64,000 nt of DNA from Roseovarius aestuarii (GTDB lineage Bacteria; Pseudomonadota; Alphaproteobacteria; Rhodobacterales; Rhodobacteraceae): the NCBI GenBank assembly GCA_027214255.1, contig JAPWHL010000016.1, forward strand, positions 1 to 64,000, read 5' to 3'. The notes beneath the pieces were generated by a model. That model saw nothing but the letters and a program-made list of their open reading frames with translations, was not told where the DNA came from and did no database searches. This document shows positions 10,435 through 20,448 of this stretch, one piece after another (position 1 is the first letter of the stretch; each line of letters starts with the position of its first letter). The position numbers and the translations under genes were made by a program.

Positions 10435-13400
10435 TTATTCCTCTACCTCCGAGTCCAAGAGTTCCATGTTGAGACCCAGACCGCGGACCTCTTTGACCAG
10501 AACATTGAACGATTCCGGCACGCCAGCGTCGAAGCTGTCTTCGCCTTTGACAATGCTTTCATAGACCTTGGTACGGCCTGCAACATCGTCCGATTTGACC
10601 GTCAGCATCTCTTGCAGGGTATAGGCGGCGCCGTATGCCTCAAGGGCCCAGACTTCCATCTCACCAAAGCGCTGACCACCGAACTGCGCTTTACCACCCA
10701 GCGGCTGCTGTGTGACCAGGCTGTAAGGCCCAGTGGAACGCGCGTGGATTTTATCGTCCACAAGGTGGTGCAGTTTCAGCAGGTACTTGACGCCGACGGT
10801 AACAGGGCGCGCAAACTGCTCACCTGTGCGACCGTCAAACAGCACCGACTGGCCCGACGTGTCAAAGCCGGCCCGGCTGAGAGCGTCGTTGACATCGGCT
10901 TCTTTTGCCCCGTCAAAAACCGGTGTGGCGATTGGAACACCGTTCACAACGTTGCCCGCTGCCTCGATCAGCTGCGACTCTTCCATGCCTTTGATGCCTT
11001 CGTCATAGACATCGTCGCCATAGGCCAAGTGCATCGCCTCACGGACAGGCGTCAGATCGCCAGTGCGGCGATAGTCCTGCAACGCATCGTCGATCTTGAT
11101 GCCAAACCCGCGCGAAGCCCAACCCATGTGCGTTTCAAGGATCTGACCGACGTTCATACGCGACGGAACGCCCAGCGGGTTCAAACAGAAATCAACCGGC
11201 GTACCATCGGCAAGGAACGGCATGTCTTCCATCGGAACAACCTTGGAAATAACACCTTTGTTACCGTGACGACCGGCCATTTTATCACCGGGCTGCAGCT
11301 TGCGCTTCACCGCGATGAACACTTTGACCATCTTCATCACGCCCGGGGGCAGGTCGTCGCCACGGCGTACTTTCTCGACCTTGTCCTCGAACCGCGCGTC
11401 GAGAGCACGTTTTTGTGCCTCGTATTGCGCATGCAGGGCCTCGACGATTTGTGCGTCTGCCTCGTCTTTCAACGCCAGTTGCCACCACTGACCCTTGGTC
11501 AATGTTTCCAGCAATTCTTCGGTGATTTCCGAGTTTGGCTTGACGCCTTTGGGGCCTTTGACAGCAACCTTACCAAAGATCATCGTGCGCAGTCGTGCAT
11601 AGATGTTGCGATCCAGGATCACCAACTCATCGTCGCGGTCACGGGCCAGACGTTCGACCTCTTCACGCTCGATTTGCAGGGCACGCTCATCTTTTTCCAC
11701 ACCATGGCGGTTAAAGACGCGCACTTCGACGACTGTACCAAAATCACCCGGTTTGACGCGCAGGGATGTGTCACGCACGTCACTGGCCTTTTCACCAAAG
11801 ATCGCACGCAGCAATTTTTCCTCGGGCGTCATTGGGCTTTCACCCTTGGGGGTGATCTTACCAACCAGAATATCGCCCGGCTCAACGTCCGCACCGATGT
11901 AAACGATACCCGCTTCGTCAAGGTTGCGCAGGGCCTCCTCGCCGACGTTAGGAATGTCGCGCGTGATTTCCTCTGGACCCAGTTTCGTGTCGCGCGCCGC
12001 CACTTCGAATTCCTCGATGTGAATCGAGGTAAACACGTCGTCACGCGAAATCCGTTCGGAGATCAGGATCGAGTCTTCGTAGTTGTACCCGTTCCAAGGC
12101 ATGAAGGCGACGATGACGTTCCGACCAACGGCCAGTTCGCCCATGTCAGTCGCAGGACCATCCGCGATGACCTCGTGCTTGCCGACAGTGTCGCCCACTT
12201 TTACCAGAGGACGCTGGTTGATACAGCTGTTCTGGTTGGAACGCTGGAATTTACGCAGACGATAGATGTCCACGCCCGGATCGCCCGGCTCCATGTCTTC
12301 GGTGGCGCGCACAACGATACGCTGGGCATCGACCTGATCGATGATCCCTGCCCGTTTTGCCATGATCGCCGCACCCGAATCGCGGGCAACAACGCCCTCG
12401 ATGCCGGTACCGACCAATGGCGCCTCGGCCTTGATCAACGGCAAGGCCTGACGCATCATGTTCGACCCCATCAAGGCACGGTTGGCGTCGTCGTTTTCAA
12501 GAAACGGAATCAGCGATGCCGCAACCGAGACCAACTGTTTCGGGCTAACGTCAATCAGGTCGACGGATTCACTGGGCGCCAGCATATAGTCGCCAGACTG
12601 GCGCGTGCTGACCAGATCGTTCACGAACTTGCCGTTCTCGTCCAGATTGGCGTTGGCCTGCGCGACGGTGTGGCGCATTTCTTCGGTTGCGGACATGTAC
12701 TGGACATCATCCGTTACCTGACCATCAACCACCTTGCGGTAAGGCGTTTCGATAAAGCCGTACTTGTTGACGCGGGCGAATGTCGCAAGGCTGTTGATCA
12801 GACCAATGTTCGGACCTTCGGGCGTTTCAATCGGGCACATCCGGCCATAGTGTGTCGGGTGAACGTCACGCACCTCAAACCCGGCACGTTCGCGGGTCAA
12901 ACCACCTGGGCCAAGCGCCGACAGGCGACGTTTGTGTGTCACTTCGGACAGCGGGTTGGTTTGGTCCATAAACTGCGACAGCTGGCTGGAGCCAAAGAAT
13001 TCACGCACAGCTGCGGCTGCAGGTTTGGCGTTGATCAGATCCTGCGGCATAACAGTGTCGATTTCGACGGATGACATGCGCTCTTTGATTGCGCGCTCCA
13101 TCCGCAGCAGACCGACACGGTACTGGTTCTCCATCAATTCACCAACCGAACGAACGCGGCGGTTTCCGAGGTGGTCGATGTCGTCGATATCGCCCTTACC
13201 ATCGCGCAGCTCAACCAGTGCCTTGATGCAGGCAACGATGTCTTCGCGGCGCAACGTACGCTGCGTGTCCTCGGCGTCCAGATCCAGACGCATGTTCATT
13301 TTAACCCGGCCCACGGCGGACAGGTCATAGCGCTCGGAATCAAAAAACAGCGTGTCAAAGAGGGCCGATGCGGCCTCTTCGGTGGGTGGCTCGCCCGGAC

Positions 13401-14571
13401 GCATAACGCGGTAGATGTCCATCAACGCAGTTTCGCGGTTGCGGTTTTTGTCCGCCGCCATCGTGTTACGGATGTAAGGACCGACGTTGATATTGTCGAT
13501 GTCCAGAACCGGCAGATCAGTGATGCCCGCGTCCAACAATTCCTGAAGTGTACCACCGGTGATGTCACCGGCTTTGTCATACTCCAAAGTCAGCTCGTCA
13601 CCGGCCTCGACGTAAATCGCGCCTGTTTCTTCGTTGATAATGTCTTTGGCGACGAATTTGCCGACAATATGCTCGAACGGTACCAGCAATTCGGTGACAT
13701 TGCCGTCGTCGATCAGTTTCTTGACCGCACGTGGCGTAACCTTCTTGCCGGCCTCGGCAATGATTTCACCGGTGTTGGCATCTACCAGATCATAGGTTGG
13801 ACGGGTGCCGCGTACACGATCAGGGAAGAATTTGGTGACCCAGCCCTTGCCCTTTTTCAGTTTAAAATCAACCGTGTCATAGTAGGCATCCATGATGCCT
13901 TCCTGATCCAGACCCAACGAATAAAGCAACGTGGTGACAGGCAGTTTACGACGGCGGTCAATCCGCGCAAAAACGATGTCCTTGGCGTCAAATTCAAAGT
14001 CCAGCCAGCTACCGCGATAGGGAATGATGCGGCAGGCGAACAGCAATTTACCGGACGAGTGTGTCTTGCCCTTGTCGTGATCAAAGAACACACCAGGCGA
14101 GCGGTGCATTTGGCTGACGATCACACGCTCAGTGCCGTTGACCACGAATGTGCCATTGGGCGTCATCAAGGGCATATCGCCCATGAACACGTCTTGCTCT
14201 TTGATATCTTTGACAGATTTAGCGCCGGTGTCTTCGTCGACATCAAACACGATCAAACGCAGTGTCACCTTCAGCGGGGCACTGTAGGTCATGTCGCGCT
14301 GCATGCATTCTTCGACGTCATATTTCGGACGTTCCAGATCATAGCTAACGAATTCAATCACCGAGGTTTCGTTGAAATCCGAAATCGGGAAAACCGACTG
14401 GAAGACACCTTTGATGCCTTCGCCGTCCATCGGCGCAGATTGATCGCCTGACCTCAGGAACAGATCGTACGACGATTTCTGAACCTCGATAAGGTTCGGC
14501 ATTTCCAGAACTTCGCGGATTTTGCCGAAGTATTTACGCAAACGTTTCTGGCCAAGATAGGATTGAGCCAT
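10435..14571 (-). CDS. rpoB: RNA polymerase beta subunit
   Basis: The 1378-residue beta subunit forms the RNA polymerase active-site cleft with beta'. The rifampicin pocket reads [16 protein letters not shown] and continues through [12 protein letters not shown], keeping the Asp, His and Ser whose mutation gives resistance, so the allele looks rifampicin-sensitive. The start [16 protein letters not shown] at 14571 is preferred over an in-frame GTG at 14583, because AAAGGTGA lies about 8 bases upstream of the ATG and overlaps that GTG. It is preceded by two tandem hairpins in the rplL-rpoB gap. Confidence 0.98.
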   Translation of the reverse strand: MAQSYLGQKRLRKYFGKIREVLEMPNLIEVQKSSYDLFLRSGDQSAPMDGEGIKGVFQSVFPISDFNETSVIEFVSYDLERPKYDVEECMQRDMTYSAPLKVTLRLIVFDVDEDTGAKSVKDIKEQDVFMGDMPLMTPNGTFVVNGTERVIVSQMHRSPGVFFDHDKGKTHSSGKLLFACRIIPYRGSWLDFEFDAKDIVFARIDRRRKLPVTTLLYSLGLDQEGIMDAYYDTVDFKLKKGKGWVTKFFPDRVRGTRPTYDLVDANTGEIIAEAGKKVTPRAVKKLIDDGNVTELLVPFEHIVGKFVAKDIINEETGAIYVEAGDELTLEYDKAGDITGGTLQELLDAGITDLPVLDIDNINVGPYIRNTMAADKNRNRETALMDIYRVMRPGEPPTEEAASALFDTLFFDSERYDLSAVGRVKMNMRLDLDAEDTQRTLRREDIVACIKALVELRDGKGDIDDIDHLGNRRVRSVGELMENQYRVGLLRMERAIKERMSSVEIDTVMPQDLINAKPAAAAVREFFGSSQLSQFMDQTNPLSEVTHKRRLSALGPGGLTRERAGFEVRDVHPTHYGRMCPIETPEGPNIGLINSLATFARVNKYGFIETPYRKVVDGQVTDDVQYMSATEEMRHTVAQANANLDENGKFVNDLVSTRQSGDYMLAPSESVDLIDVSPKQLVSVAASLIPFLENDDANRALMGSNMMRQALPLIKAEAPLVGTGIEGVVARDSGAAIMAKRAGIIDQVDAQRIVVRATEDMEPGDPGVDIYRLRKFQRSNQNSCINQRPLVKVGDTVGKHEVIADGPATDMGELAVGRNVIVAFMPWNGYNYEDSILISERISRDDVFTSIHIEEFEVAARDTKLGPEEITRDIPNVGEEALRNLDEAGIVYIGADVEPGDILVGKITPKGESPMTPEEKLLRAIFGEKASDVRDTSLRVKPGDFGTVVEVRVFNRHGVEKDERALQIEREEVERLARDRDDELVILDRNIYARLRTMIFGKVAVKGPKGVKPNSEITEELLETLTKGQWWQLALKDEADAQIVEALHAQYEAQKRALDARFEDKVEKVRRGDDLPPGVMKMVKVFIAVKRKLQPGDKMAGRHGNKGVISKVVPMEDMPFLADGTPVDFCLNPLGVPSRMNVGQILETHMGWASRGFGIKIDDALQDYRRTGDLTPVREAMHLAYGDDVYDEGIKGMEESQLIEAAGNVVNGVPIATPVFDGAKEADVNDALSRAGFDTSGQSVLFDGRTGEQFARPVTVGVKYLLKLHHLVDDKIHARSTGPYSLVTQQPLGGKAQFGGQRFGEMEVWALEAYGAAYTLQEMLTVKSDDVAGRTKVYESIVKGEDSFDAGVPESFNVLVKEVRGLGLNMELLDSEVEE

Positions 14572-14704
14572 GTGTCTGGTCACCTTTCATTTCTCACCGG
14601 TCGCGCGCGCCGTCGGGCCCCGGACGCACCACCTTTCGAGACAGCAGGTATGGATCCATTCATGGCCGTCGTCCCAATGACGGCCTCCCGATCCTGAACC
14701 TCGC

Positions 14705-14740
14705 CTTGGACAATCCCCGGCGCACCGGGGACTGTCCAAG
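14705..14740 (-). promoter_or_regulatory. rplL-rpoB intergenic hairpin 1
   Basis: CTTGGACA (14705-14712) pairs with TGTCCAAG (14733-14740), and after a 2x2 mismatch CCCCGG (14715-14720) pairs with CCGGGG (14725-14730) around a 4-base loop. There is no T-run, so it is not a simple terminator. In many bacteria this gap holds an attenuator and an RNase III site that keep rpoB expression below rplL; that role is inferred here. Confidence 0.6.
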
Positions 14741-14748
14741 ACAGGTTA

Positions 14749-14778
14749 GGCTGGGGGCAGATGTGCCTGCCCCCAGCC
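14749..14778 (-). promoter_or_regulatory. rplL-rpoB intergenic hairpin 2
   Basis: A perfect 12-bp stem GGCTGGGGGCAG/CTGCCCCCAGCC encloses a 6-base loop. It lies just before hairpin 1 in the direction of transcription. It is very stable and lacks a clear downstream T-run on the minus strand. It probably acts together with hairpin 1 as an attenuation, processing or mRNA-stabilising element between rplL and rpoB. Confidence 0.65.
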
Positions 14779-14859
14779 TGGATTTTGTCCGTGCGCCAGA
14801 ACTTCGAACGAAGCTCGACCTGATTTCGATCTAGAAAATCAGGTACATGGCGCGCCGGA

Positions 14860-15237
14860 TTATTTAACTTCGACCTCGGCGCCAGCTGCTTCCAGCTTGC
14901 CTTTGATCTCTTCAGCTTCGTCTTTGCTGACTTGCTCTTTGACAGCTTTGCCACCGGCTTCGACCAGATCTTTGGCTTCTTTCAGGCCCAGACCAGTGAT
15001 CGCGCGGACTTCTTTGATGACGTTGATTTTCGACGCGCCGGCCGATTTCAGGATCACGTCAAATTCAGTCTGCTCTTCAGCGTCGCCACCGGCGTCGCCC
15101 GCAGGACCGGCCATCATCACTGCGCCGCCAGCGGCGGGCTCGATGCCGTATTCGTCCTTCAGGATGGTTTTCAGTTCTTGTGCTTCGAGCAGCGTCAGAC
15201 CAACGATCTCTTCTGCCAGTTTTTTCAGATCAGCCAT
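14860..15237 (-). CDS. rplL: 50S ribosomal protein L7/L12
   Basis: The 125-residue acidic protein shows the N-terminal dimerisation helix ([20 protein letters not shown]), an Ala/Gly-rich hinge ([18 protein letters not shown]), and the C-terminal factor-binding domain ending [14 protein letters not shown]. Multiple copies form the ribosomal stalk that recruits EF-Tu, EF-G and other GTPases through L10. It follows rplJ by 72 bp and precedes rpoB by 288 bp with two strong hairpins, which would allow L12 to be made in excess over RNA polymerase subunits. Confidence 0.98.
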   Translation of the reverse strand: MADLKKLAEEIVGLTLLEAQELKTILKDEYGIEPAAGGAVMMAGPAGDAGGDAEEQTEFDVILKSAGASKINVIKEVRAITGLGLKEAKDLVEAGGKAVKEQVSKDEAEEIKGKLEAAGAEVEVK

Positions 15238-15309
15238 TTTATCATGCTTTCCGTTTTAAGATGGGTTCCAACGACGGGGAAATACTCCCCCACCGGAATT
15301 TCAGTTGCG

Positions 15310-15828
15310 TTATGCCGCTTCGGCCTTCTCTTCGATGGTCGAAAGAATGCTCGCGATGTTGCTTGCAGGTGCGCCAATGGCCCCGGCAATGTTCGAAGCA
15401 GGAGCGCCGATGCAGCCCACGATCGAAGCAATAAGCTCGTCGCGTGAAGGCATTTTCGACACGGCTTCGACACCGGCCCGGTCCAGAGCCGTCTCACCCA
15501 TCGCCCCACCAAGAATTTCGTACTTCTTGTTGGTTTTGGCGAAATCCTCACACACCTTGGCAGCTGCCACGGGGTCTTCGGAAAAGGTCAGAACGGTCAT
15601 GCCATTGAGGTAGTCAGCGATGCTTGCGCATGGCTTGCCCTCAAGGGCGATCTTGGCGAGCTTGTTTTTGGCAACGCGAACGGATGCCTCGGCTGCGCGT
15701 GCGCGCGCCCGAAGATCCTGCATGTCTGCAACTGTCAGTCCGGCATAGTGTGCTACCACTACGACGCCAGAGCTTTCGAAGATCTGGCCGAGTTCCTCGA
15801 CCACTTTCTCTTTCTGGGCTCTATCCAC
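15310..15828 (-). CDS. rplJ: 50S ribosomal protein L10 (GTG start)
   Basis: The 172-residue protein begins [20 protein letters not shown] and ends in a hydrophobic Ala-rich helix that binds L7/L12 dimers. L10 anchors the stalk to 23S rRNA and, with L12, represses its own operon by binding the mRNA leader. The start is GTG at 15828, supported by GGAG about 7 bases upstream; no ATG fits the family start. A GTG start may hold down L10 relative to L12. The 291-bp upstream region is strongly structured. Confidence 0.95.
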   Translation of the reverse strand: MDRAQKEKVVEELGQIFESSGVVVVAHYAGLTVADMQDLRARARAAEASVRVAKNKLAKIALEGKPCASIADYLNGMTVLTFSEDPVAAAKVCEDFAKTNKKYEILGGAMGETALDRAGVEAVSKMPSRDELIASIVGCIGAPASNIAGAIGAPASNIASILSTIEEKAEAA

Positions 15829-16119
15829 AGTTTCACTCCAAATTTGGAAGGGTATCCCTTCCGGCTCTAGTCACCCCCGGATTTGCATCCGGGGTTCGGG
15901 TCCAATTTCAGGGTCCCGAGGCCACGATCACCCGAGGGCGAACCCTCAACGTAAATCCCATCTCGTTCCCCATCTCGGGAAGGAATTAATCACCGGGGCT
16001 TATCCCAATGAACCCTCCGTCTCGGACAGAACAAGGCCGATATTCTGGCCTTGCTATCAACAAGGGGCGAACCCCTTGAAGATCTTGTTCGGCGGGACGT
16101 CAGCCCCGCCAATTCTCAA
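15829..16119 (-). promoter_or_regulatory. rplJ leader with multiple hairpins (candidate L10 autoregulatory leader)
   Basis: This 291-bp gap between rplA and rplJ has no gene but many perfect hairpins. In transcription order they are GGCGGG/CCCGCC (16091-16110), CAAGGGG-CGAA-CCCCTTG (16061-16078), CAAGGCC/GGCCTTG (16032-16053), CCCCGGAT-TTGC-ATCCGGGG (15875-15894), and GGAAGGG-TAT-CCCTTCC (15846-15862) next to the rplJ ribosome binding site. The proximal part fits the known L10(L12)4 leader used for feedback control. The distal hairpins probably end or process the rplK-rplA message. Promoter position is not certain. Confidence 0.6.
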
Positions 16120-16821
16120 TTACTGCTCAACGCCAGCGTCTGCGACGTCAATCGTAACGCCGGGACCCATGGTCGAAGTCAGGCTGATGCGTTTCATATA
16201 GGCACCCTTGGCTCCGGCCGGTTTGGCGCGGGCAACAGCCGATACGAATGCACGTACGTTTTCAACCAGCTTGGCTTCGTCAAACGACGCCTTGCCAACA
16301 CCGGCATGAACGACGCCTGCTTTTTCGGCCTTGAACTGAACCTGACCGCCCTTGGCGTCTTCAACAGCTTGCTTGACGTCCATCGTAACCGTGCCGACCT
16401 TGGGGTTTGGCATCAGGTTACGGGGGCCCAGCACCTTACCCAGACGACCCACGACGGGCATCATGTCGGGTGTGGCGATGCAACGGTCAAAGTCGATTTT
16501 GCCGCCTTGAACGATTTCCATCAGGTCTTCGGCGCCAACGATATCGGCCCCTGCTGCCTGCGCTTCTTCCGCCTTGGCACCACGTGCAAACACTGCAACG
16601 CGAACGGTTTTACCGGTGCCGTTGGGCAGGCCGACAACACCGCGAACCATTTGGTCAGCGTGGCGAGGATCAACACCCAAGTTCACAGCAATCTCGATGG
16701 TTTCATCAAATTTGGACTTGGCGTTATTTTTGACCAGCGCGACAGCCTCTTCGACTGTCAGGTTGCTTTTGCCAGCAAAAGCTTCGCGGGCGGCACGGGT
16801 GCGTTTTCCGAATTTTGCCAT
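16120..16821 (-). CDS. rplA: 50S ribosomal protein L1
   Basis: The 233-residue product begins [18 protein letters not shown] and has normal L1 length. L1 forms the mobile stalk at the ribosomal E site and helps release deacylated tRNA. In other bacteria it also represses the rplK-rplA operon through an mRNA mimic of its rRNA site. The core motif [12 protein letters not shown] is present. It starts one base after the rplK stop, so the two genes are translationally coupled. Confidence 0.98.
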   Translation of the reverse strand: MAKFGKRTRAAREAFAGKSNLTVEEAVALVKNNAKSKFDETIEIAVNLGVDPRHADQMVRGVVGLPNGTGKTVRVAVFARGAKAEEAQAAGADIVGAEDLMEIVQGGKIDFDRCIATPDMMPVVGRLGKVLGPRNLMPNPKVGTVTMDVKQAVEDAKGGQVQFKAEKAGVVHAGVGKASFDEAKLVENVRAFVSAVARAKPAGAKGAYMKRISLTSTMGPGVTIDVADAGVEQ

Positions 16822-16822
16822 C

Positions 16823-17248
16823 TTACTTCACCTCGATGCCCATAGAGCGTGCGGAACCGACGATGATTTTCATCGCGGCTTCGACGTCGTTTGCGTTCAG
16901 GTCTTTCCACTTGGCTTCGGCGATTTCGCGCACCTGCTTGACGGAAACAGAACCGGCCACATCGCGGCCCGGCGTTTTGCCGCCCGACTTCAGCTTGGCC
17001 GCCTTTTTGAGATAGTAGGACGCTGGAGGCGTCTTGATGTCCATCTCAAAGGACTTGTCCTGATAATAAGTGATCACGGTCGGGCAAGGTGCGCCCGGCT
17101 CCATGTCCTGCGTCTTGGCGTTGAACGCCTTGCAGAATTCCATGATGTTGATGCCGCGCTGACCCAGGGCGGGTCCAACGGGCGGGCTTGGGTTCGCTTG
17201 CCCGGCTTTCACCTGCAGCTTCATCTTGCCTGCGAGCTTCTTGGCCAT
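16823..17248 (-). CDS. rplK: 50S ribosomal protein L11
   Basis: The 141-residue protein has the proline-rich N-terminal domain ([19 protein letters not shown]), which contacts the GTPase-associated centre and is the thiostrepton/RelA-related region. Its C-terminal domain binds 23S rRNA. It is coupled to rplA with a single-base gap. The 158-bp gap to nusG is G+C-rich, so the genes may share a transcript from secE or use a local promoter; no clear promoter was found in the gap. Confidence 0.98.
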   Translation of the reverse strand: MAKKLAGKMKLQVKAGQANPSPPVGPALGQRGINIMEFCKAFNAKTQDMEPGAPCPTVITYYQDKSFEMDIKTPPASYYLKKAAKLKSGGKTPGRDVAGSVSVKQVREIAEAKWKDLNANDVEAAMKIIVGSARSMGIEVK

Positions 17249-17406
17249 GAGGCCTCTCCTTCGTTTCCAACGACCTCGGGGCGCGCCCTTCGGTCAGTTC
17301 GTTGCCGTGGTTCGGGTCGGGCGCCGCGGCCCCCTTGCCTCCCACATGAATGGCCATTTGGCCCGTGCACCCTGCCCCACAATCGGGGCGCGGGCGCGAT
17401 CGCGGA

Positions 17407-17940
17407 TCAACCTTGCTTGGTGACCTGCGTAAACTCCAATTCGACCGGGGTTTCCCGACCAAAGATCGACACCGACACCTTGAGACGCTGATGTTCGTCG
17501 TCGACCTCTTCGACCATGCCGTCGAAATCCTCGAAAGGCCCTTCGTTGACTTTGACCTTTTCGCCGATTTCAAAGTGGATCAACGTACGTGGTGCCTCTT
17601 CGCCTTCGGCGACACGGCCCAGAATGGTTTGCACTTCCGAGTCGCGCATCGGCATTGGGCGCCCCTGTGGCCCCAGAAATCCTGTGACGCGATTGATCGA
17701 GCTAATCAAATGATAGCCACGATCCGACATTTCCATCCGTACCAGTACATAGCCGGGCATAAAACGCCGCTCGGCGGTCACCTTCTTGCCGCGACGAACC
17801 TCGATCACCTCTTCGGTGGGGACCAATACCTCTTCGATATCGTCCTCAAGGCCGTTTTCGACAACGGATGTTCTGATCTGTTCGGCGATCTTTTTTTCGA
17901 AATTCGAAAGAACGCTGACCGAGTACCACCGCTTTGCCAT
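17407..17940 (-). CDS. nusG: Transcription termination/antitermination factor NusG
   Basis: The 177-residue protein starts MAKRWYSVSVLSNFEKK, the standard NGN-domain start, which rejects a 46-residue longer frame to 18078. The NGN domain (1-~115) clamps RNA polymerase (RRFMPGYVLVRMEMSD). The C-terminal KOW domain (IGEKVKVNEGPFEDFDG) contacts Rho or ribosomal S10. NusG couples transcription to translation and supports Rho termination. It follows secE by 200 bp in the conserved secE-nusG-rplK order. Confidence 0.97.
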   Translation of the reverse strand: MAKRWYSVSVLSNFEKKIAEQIRTSVVENGLEDDIEEVLVPTEEVIEVRRGKKVTAERRFMPGYVLVRMEMSDRGYHLISSINRVTGFLGPQGRPMPMRDSEVQTILGRVAEGEEAPRTLIHFEIGEKVKVNEGPFEDFDGMVEEVDDEHQRLKVSVSIFGRETPVELEFTQVTKQG

Positions 17941-18140
17941 GCTGAGCCAATTCCCCGTCTCTTCCGGCATTGCGCCGAAACTTGCTATCTTTCCACACAC
18001 TTGGCGTGGCATTTTCCGAAACAAAAGCGGCGCGCAGCCCGAATCGCCGCACGCCAGTCCCAGAATTGAACTGCCCAATATCCGGCATTCCCAATGAATT
18101 CAAGGGGCCGCCAAGTATAATCGGACAAATAGGGCTGTTC

Positions 18141-18338
18141 TTAACCAAACATCCCCAGAACGGCCTGCAATCCACTGCGAATGCCCAGATCGACCAGCGC
18201 GAAGAATACAGCCGTCAGTGTCGCCATGATAAAGACCATAACCGTGGTCAGGATCACTTCGCGGCGAGTTGGCCAAACGACCTTGCTCACTTCGGAGCGG
18301 ACCTGCTGAATGAACTGAAGCGGGTTGGTGCGTGCCAT
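18141..18338 (-). CDS. secE: Preprotein translocase subunit SecE
   Basis: The 65-residue protein has the short one-helix SecE form. An amphipathic segment (PLQFIQQVRSEVSKVVWPTR) with the conserved V-x-W-P motif precedes a single membrane span (residues ~33-58). SecE clamps the two halves of SecY in the Sec channel of the inner membrane. It lies upstream of nusG as in most bacteria. No rpmG or tRNA-Trp gene precedes it here, although one or the other is often found in that position. Confidence 0.97.
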   Translation of the reverse strand: MARTNPLQFIQQVRSEVSKVVWPTRREVILTTVMVFIMATLTAVFFALVDLGIRSGLQAVLGMFG

Positions 18339-18392
18339 GCGCTGTCCTCAAAGGTGCCTGTCGGGTTGTCCCTGTGACGACCCGTTTCAGGG

Positions 18393-18421
18393 CACATACT
18401 TTGGGTGTCGGGCAAATTCAA
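18393..18421 (-). promoter_or_regulatory. Candidate promoter of secE-nusG
   Basis: On the minus strand TTGAAT (18421-18416) is followed after 17 bases by TATGTG (18398-18393), about 55 bases before secE. The -35 is good and the -10 is weak. It lies immediately after the hairpin that would end the upstream gene, which is where a secE promoter is needed. Confidence 0.3.
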
Positions 18422-18448
18422 GGGCCGATCCGGTGGGGATCGGCCCTT
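18420..18448 (-). terminator. Hairpin between the membrane-protein gene and secE
   Basis: A perfect 12-bp stem AAGGGCCGATCC/GGATCGGCCCTT surrounds a 5-base loop. On the minus strand it is followed by TGAATTTG, a moderately T-rich run. It probably terminates the transcript of the 251-residue membrane-protein gene before secE begins. Confidence 0.6.
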
Positions 18449-18538
18449 ACTGCGGGTAGGACACTATATGAGGGGGCAGTGTCAACGCGCAGGCGTTCGG
18501 TACAACGCTTGACGCGATGCAATCATCTTGGGCCGGTT

Positions 18539-19294
18539 TCAGGCGCTTTGGCTTTCCGCAGCAATCCGGTCAAACGGATCTGGCCGGTCGTCCATATCCT
18601 GCGGGATCAAGGCGGCGCGACTAAGGTCGGGCATATACAACCCTTCGGTCCAGCGCTCGGGCAAACGATCAAGCAGCGCATCGACACGCATGGCAAGACC
18701 ATCCGCGCGCTGACGTAACCGTTCCGCACGGTCAGGGTTGCGCGCATTCAACCACAAGAACATTTGCAGCACCCGTTCACCGATCCGGTCAGAGCCCAGT
18801 GCGGCCAAGGCAATCAGGACAGTCCAGAACGCCACAAACAGGGTCAGCGGAATGACCCACGGCCAAACGTAAACAAATGCCGCAAGCCCTGTGATCAGCA
18901 CCACTCGGCGCAAGCTACGGCTATTCACACCGGGCACATTTGGCATGCGAAAACGCGTTGCCCCGCCTGTCAGATCTTCGACCTGACGGGTTGGGCCGGA
19001 TACAGCAGCCGATTGCGCAACAGTATTCAGACGCGCAGCAGCCGCTTCCTGACGCCGTGCGTCACGGCGCGCATTGCGCCCGGCCAGACCAAGAAGCTCA
19101 TCCTGATCGGCAATGTCGGGCATGGCCGCGCGGGCCTCTACCTTGCGATTCTGGGCAAGAGTTTGCGCAATAATTTTATCAGTCTCGGCCTCAGAGACCT
19201 GAGCACTGGCAGATTGCAGCGGGTTCAATCGAAGCCCCGGCCGCAGTTCATATTCGTGACCCCGTAACGAGGTCGTTTCATGTGCAAAAGGCAT
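18539..19294 (-). CDS. Conserved-type membrane protein of unknown function
   Basis: The 251-residue product is not assigned to a named family. It has a long hydrophilic, Ala/Arg-rich N-terminal half (to about residue 125), which is probably cytoplasmic. One or two strongly hydrophobic segments follow around 129-165 (VVLITGLAAFVYVWPWVIPL and the next stretch), then a charged C-terminal tail rich in Asp, Arg and Pro. The start at 19294 is preferred over 19339 because AGGAAGGTG lies just upstream. It is transcribed toward secE and ends before a hairpin. No function can be claimed. Confidence 0.65.
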   Translation of the reverse strand: MPFAHETTSLRGHEYELRPGLRLNPLQSASAQVSEAETDKIIAQTLAQNRKVEARAAMPDIADQDELLGLAGRNARRDARRQEAAAARLNTVAQSAAVSGPTRQVEDLTGGATRFRMPNVPGVNSRSLRRVVLITGLAAFVYVWPWVIPLTLFVAFWTVLIALAALGSDRIGERVLQMFLWLNARNPDRAERLRQRADGLAMRVDALLDRLPERWTEGLYMPDLSRAALIPQDMDDRPDPFDRIAAESQSA

Positions 19295-19768
19295 GGCAGC
19301 ACCTTCCTGTTTCGCGCCCCCACGCGGTATTCGGGACACGCCACATTGGGCCTGATTCCGAATGAATTTTTTCTACGGCACGATTGGGGCGAAAATATGG
19401 CAACTAAGGCAATTTGCTGTCAGTTACCCAGGAATACGGCGCTACTATGTCGCACGACTTTTTCAAAGCGGTTTGTTATTCGCGATGTCGCCATGTAACA
19501 AAGCCGGTTGTTCTATAGTGTATCGCGCCATCAAAGCGATGTAATCTGGGGCATTGGCAAGGGCCTTTGAGGCATCACGCCCTCTCGGGAAAACATCGCG
19601 GCCCCCAGAGTTAGCACATCCGCGATCACTGCACGCGGAATTCCAAACGTCTCGATCCGCCCCGAGCTCATACCACTTTGGTCACATCATAGGCAGAGCG
19701 CTATATGCGATGATCCTCTTCGGCTATATGGCCAATCACGGTGCGTCGCGATGGAGTACGTCCTACAC
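19295..19768. other. Gene-free stretch between the membrane-protein gene and the mrp operon
   Basis: No reading frame here has protein-like composition and a ribosome binding site. The middle part (about 19360-19540) is noticeably more A+T-rich than its surroundings, and probably holds the promoter of the membrane-protein gene. I see no tRNA, repeat or clear terminator for mrpG. Confidence 0.5.
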
Positions 19769-20164
19769 CTATGTGCTTGATTTGGTCGGGCTGTCCGGCC
19801 CCGGCTGATGCTCGGGCGATTTCAGCGTTGACCACGTGTCATCTTGCGGCGGCTTGGGCAGCGGATCACAGGCCCCTTTGTGAATGTTAACCTTGGCGAT
19901 GAAATGGGCCGAAATCGGTGCCGTCACAAACAAGAAGGCCATAATCAGCAGTTCATGGAATGACCCTTCGCCAAAGGTAAAGGAATGGATCATCGACGCC
20001 AGCAACAGCGCCCCGATGCCCACTGTCCCCACCTTGGTCGGGGCATGCAGCCGGGTCATGGAATCGTTGAACTTTAGCAGGCCAATCACACCGACCAGCG
20101 CAAAAAACGATCCAATGATCAGGCACAGCGCAACGGCATAAATGGCAATCACATCCAAAGTCAT
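19769..20164 (-). CDS. mrpG: Mrp-type Na+/H+ antiporter subunit G
   Basis: The 131-residue protein starts MTLDVIAIYAVALCLIIGSF and shows three membrane spans within the first 95 residues. These include the family motif RLHAPTKVGTVG after the first span pair. It also has a hydrophilic Pro/Asp-rich tail of about 35 residues that is longer than in typical MrpG. The start at 20164 overlaps the mrpF stop by four bases (ATGA), indicating coupling. It is the last gene of the Mrp operon. Mrp complexes exchange Na+ or K+ for protons and support pH and salt tolerance. Confidence 0.93.
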   Translation of the reverse strand: MTLDVIAIYAVALCLIIGSFFALVGVIGLLKFNDSMTRLHAPTKVGTVGIGALLLASMIHSFTFGEGSFHELLIMAFLFVTAPISAHFIAKVNIHKGACDPLPKPPQDDTWSTLKSPEHQPGPDSPTKSST

Positions 20165-20448
20165 TCGATGATATCCCCCCGCAACACGAACCGCGCATAG
20201 GCCACGGTCGAAACAAATCCCAGCATCGCCACCAATAGCGACACTTCGAAATAGACCCGTGTGCCTTGCGATATGCCCAGCAAAACGATCAGCCCCAGCG
20301 CATAGATCACCATCGTGTCCAGCGCCAAAATCCGGTCGCCCGGCGTCGGGCCGATCACCAAACGCACCATCGTCATGATCTGCCCCAGCGACAGCACGAC
20401 AAACGCGATCACCATGGCAAGGTTCATAATATCCAAGGCTTGGGTCAT
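20161..20448 (-). CDS. mrpF: Mrp-type Na+/H+ antiporter subunit F
   Basis: The 95-residue protein has three membrane helices, with the conserved GPTPGDRILALDTM motif between the first and second. This matches MrpF/PhaF in length and sequence. It overlaps both neighbours by four bases (mrpE stop and mrpG start), so translation of E, F and G is coupled. It is a small integral subunit of the hetero-oligomeric antiporter. Confidence 0.94.
   Translation of the reverse strand: MTQALDIMNLAMVIAFVVLSLGQIMTMVRLVIGPTPGDRILALDTMVIYALGLIVLLGISQGTRVYFEVSLLVAMLGFVSTVAYARFVLRGDIIE

Noticed and set aside
10612..14451. Long plus-strand frames (820 and 426 residues) opposite rpoB
   Set aside because: Same shadow effect: they lie entirely within an essential gene and have no translation signals or recognisable domains.
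18449..18490. TTGACA close to TATAGT upstream of secE on the minus strand
   Set aside because: The two elements are separated by only 11 bases, too short for a sigma-70 promoter, and the hairpin at 18420-18448 lies between them and secE.
19554..19808. 84-residue plus-strand frame near the end of mrpG
   Set aside because: It has no ribosome binding site, overlaps the mrpG coding end, and has no protein-like pattern.
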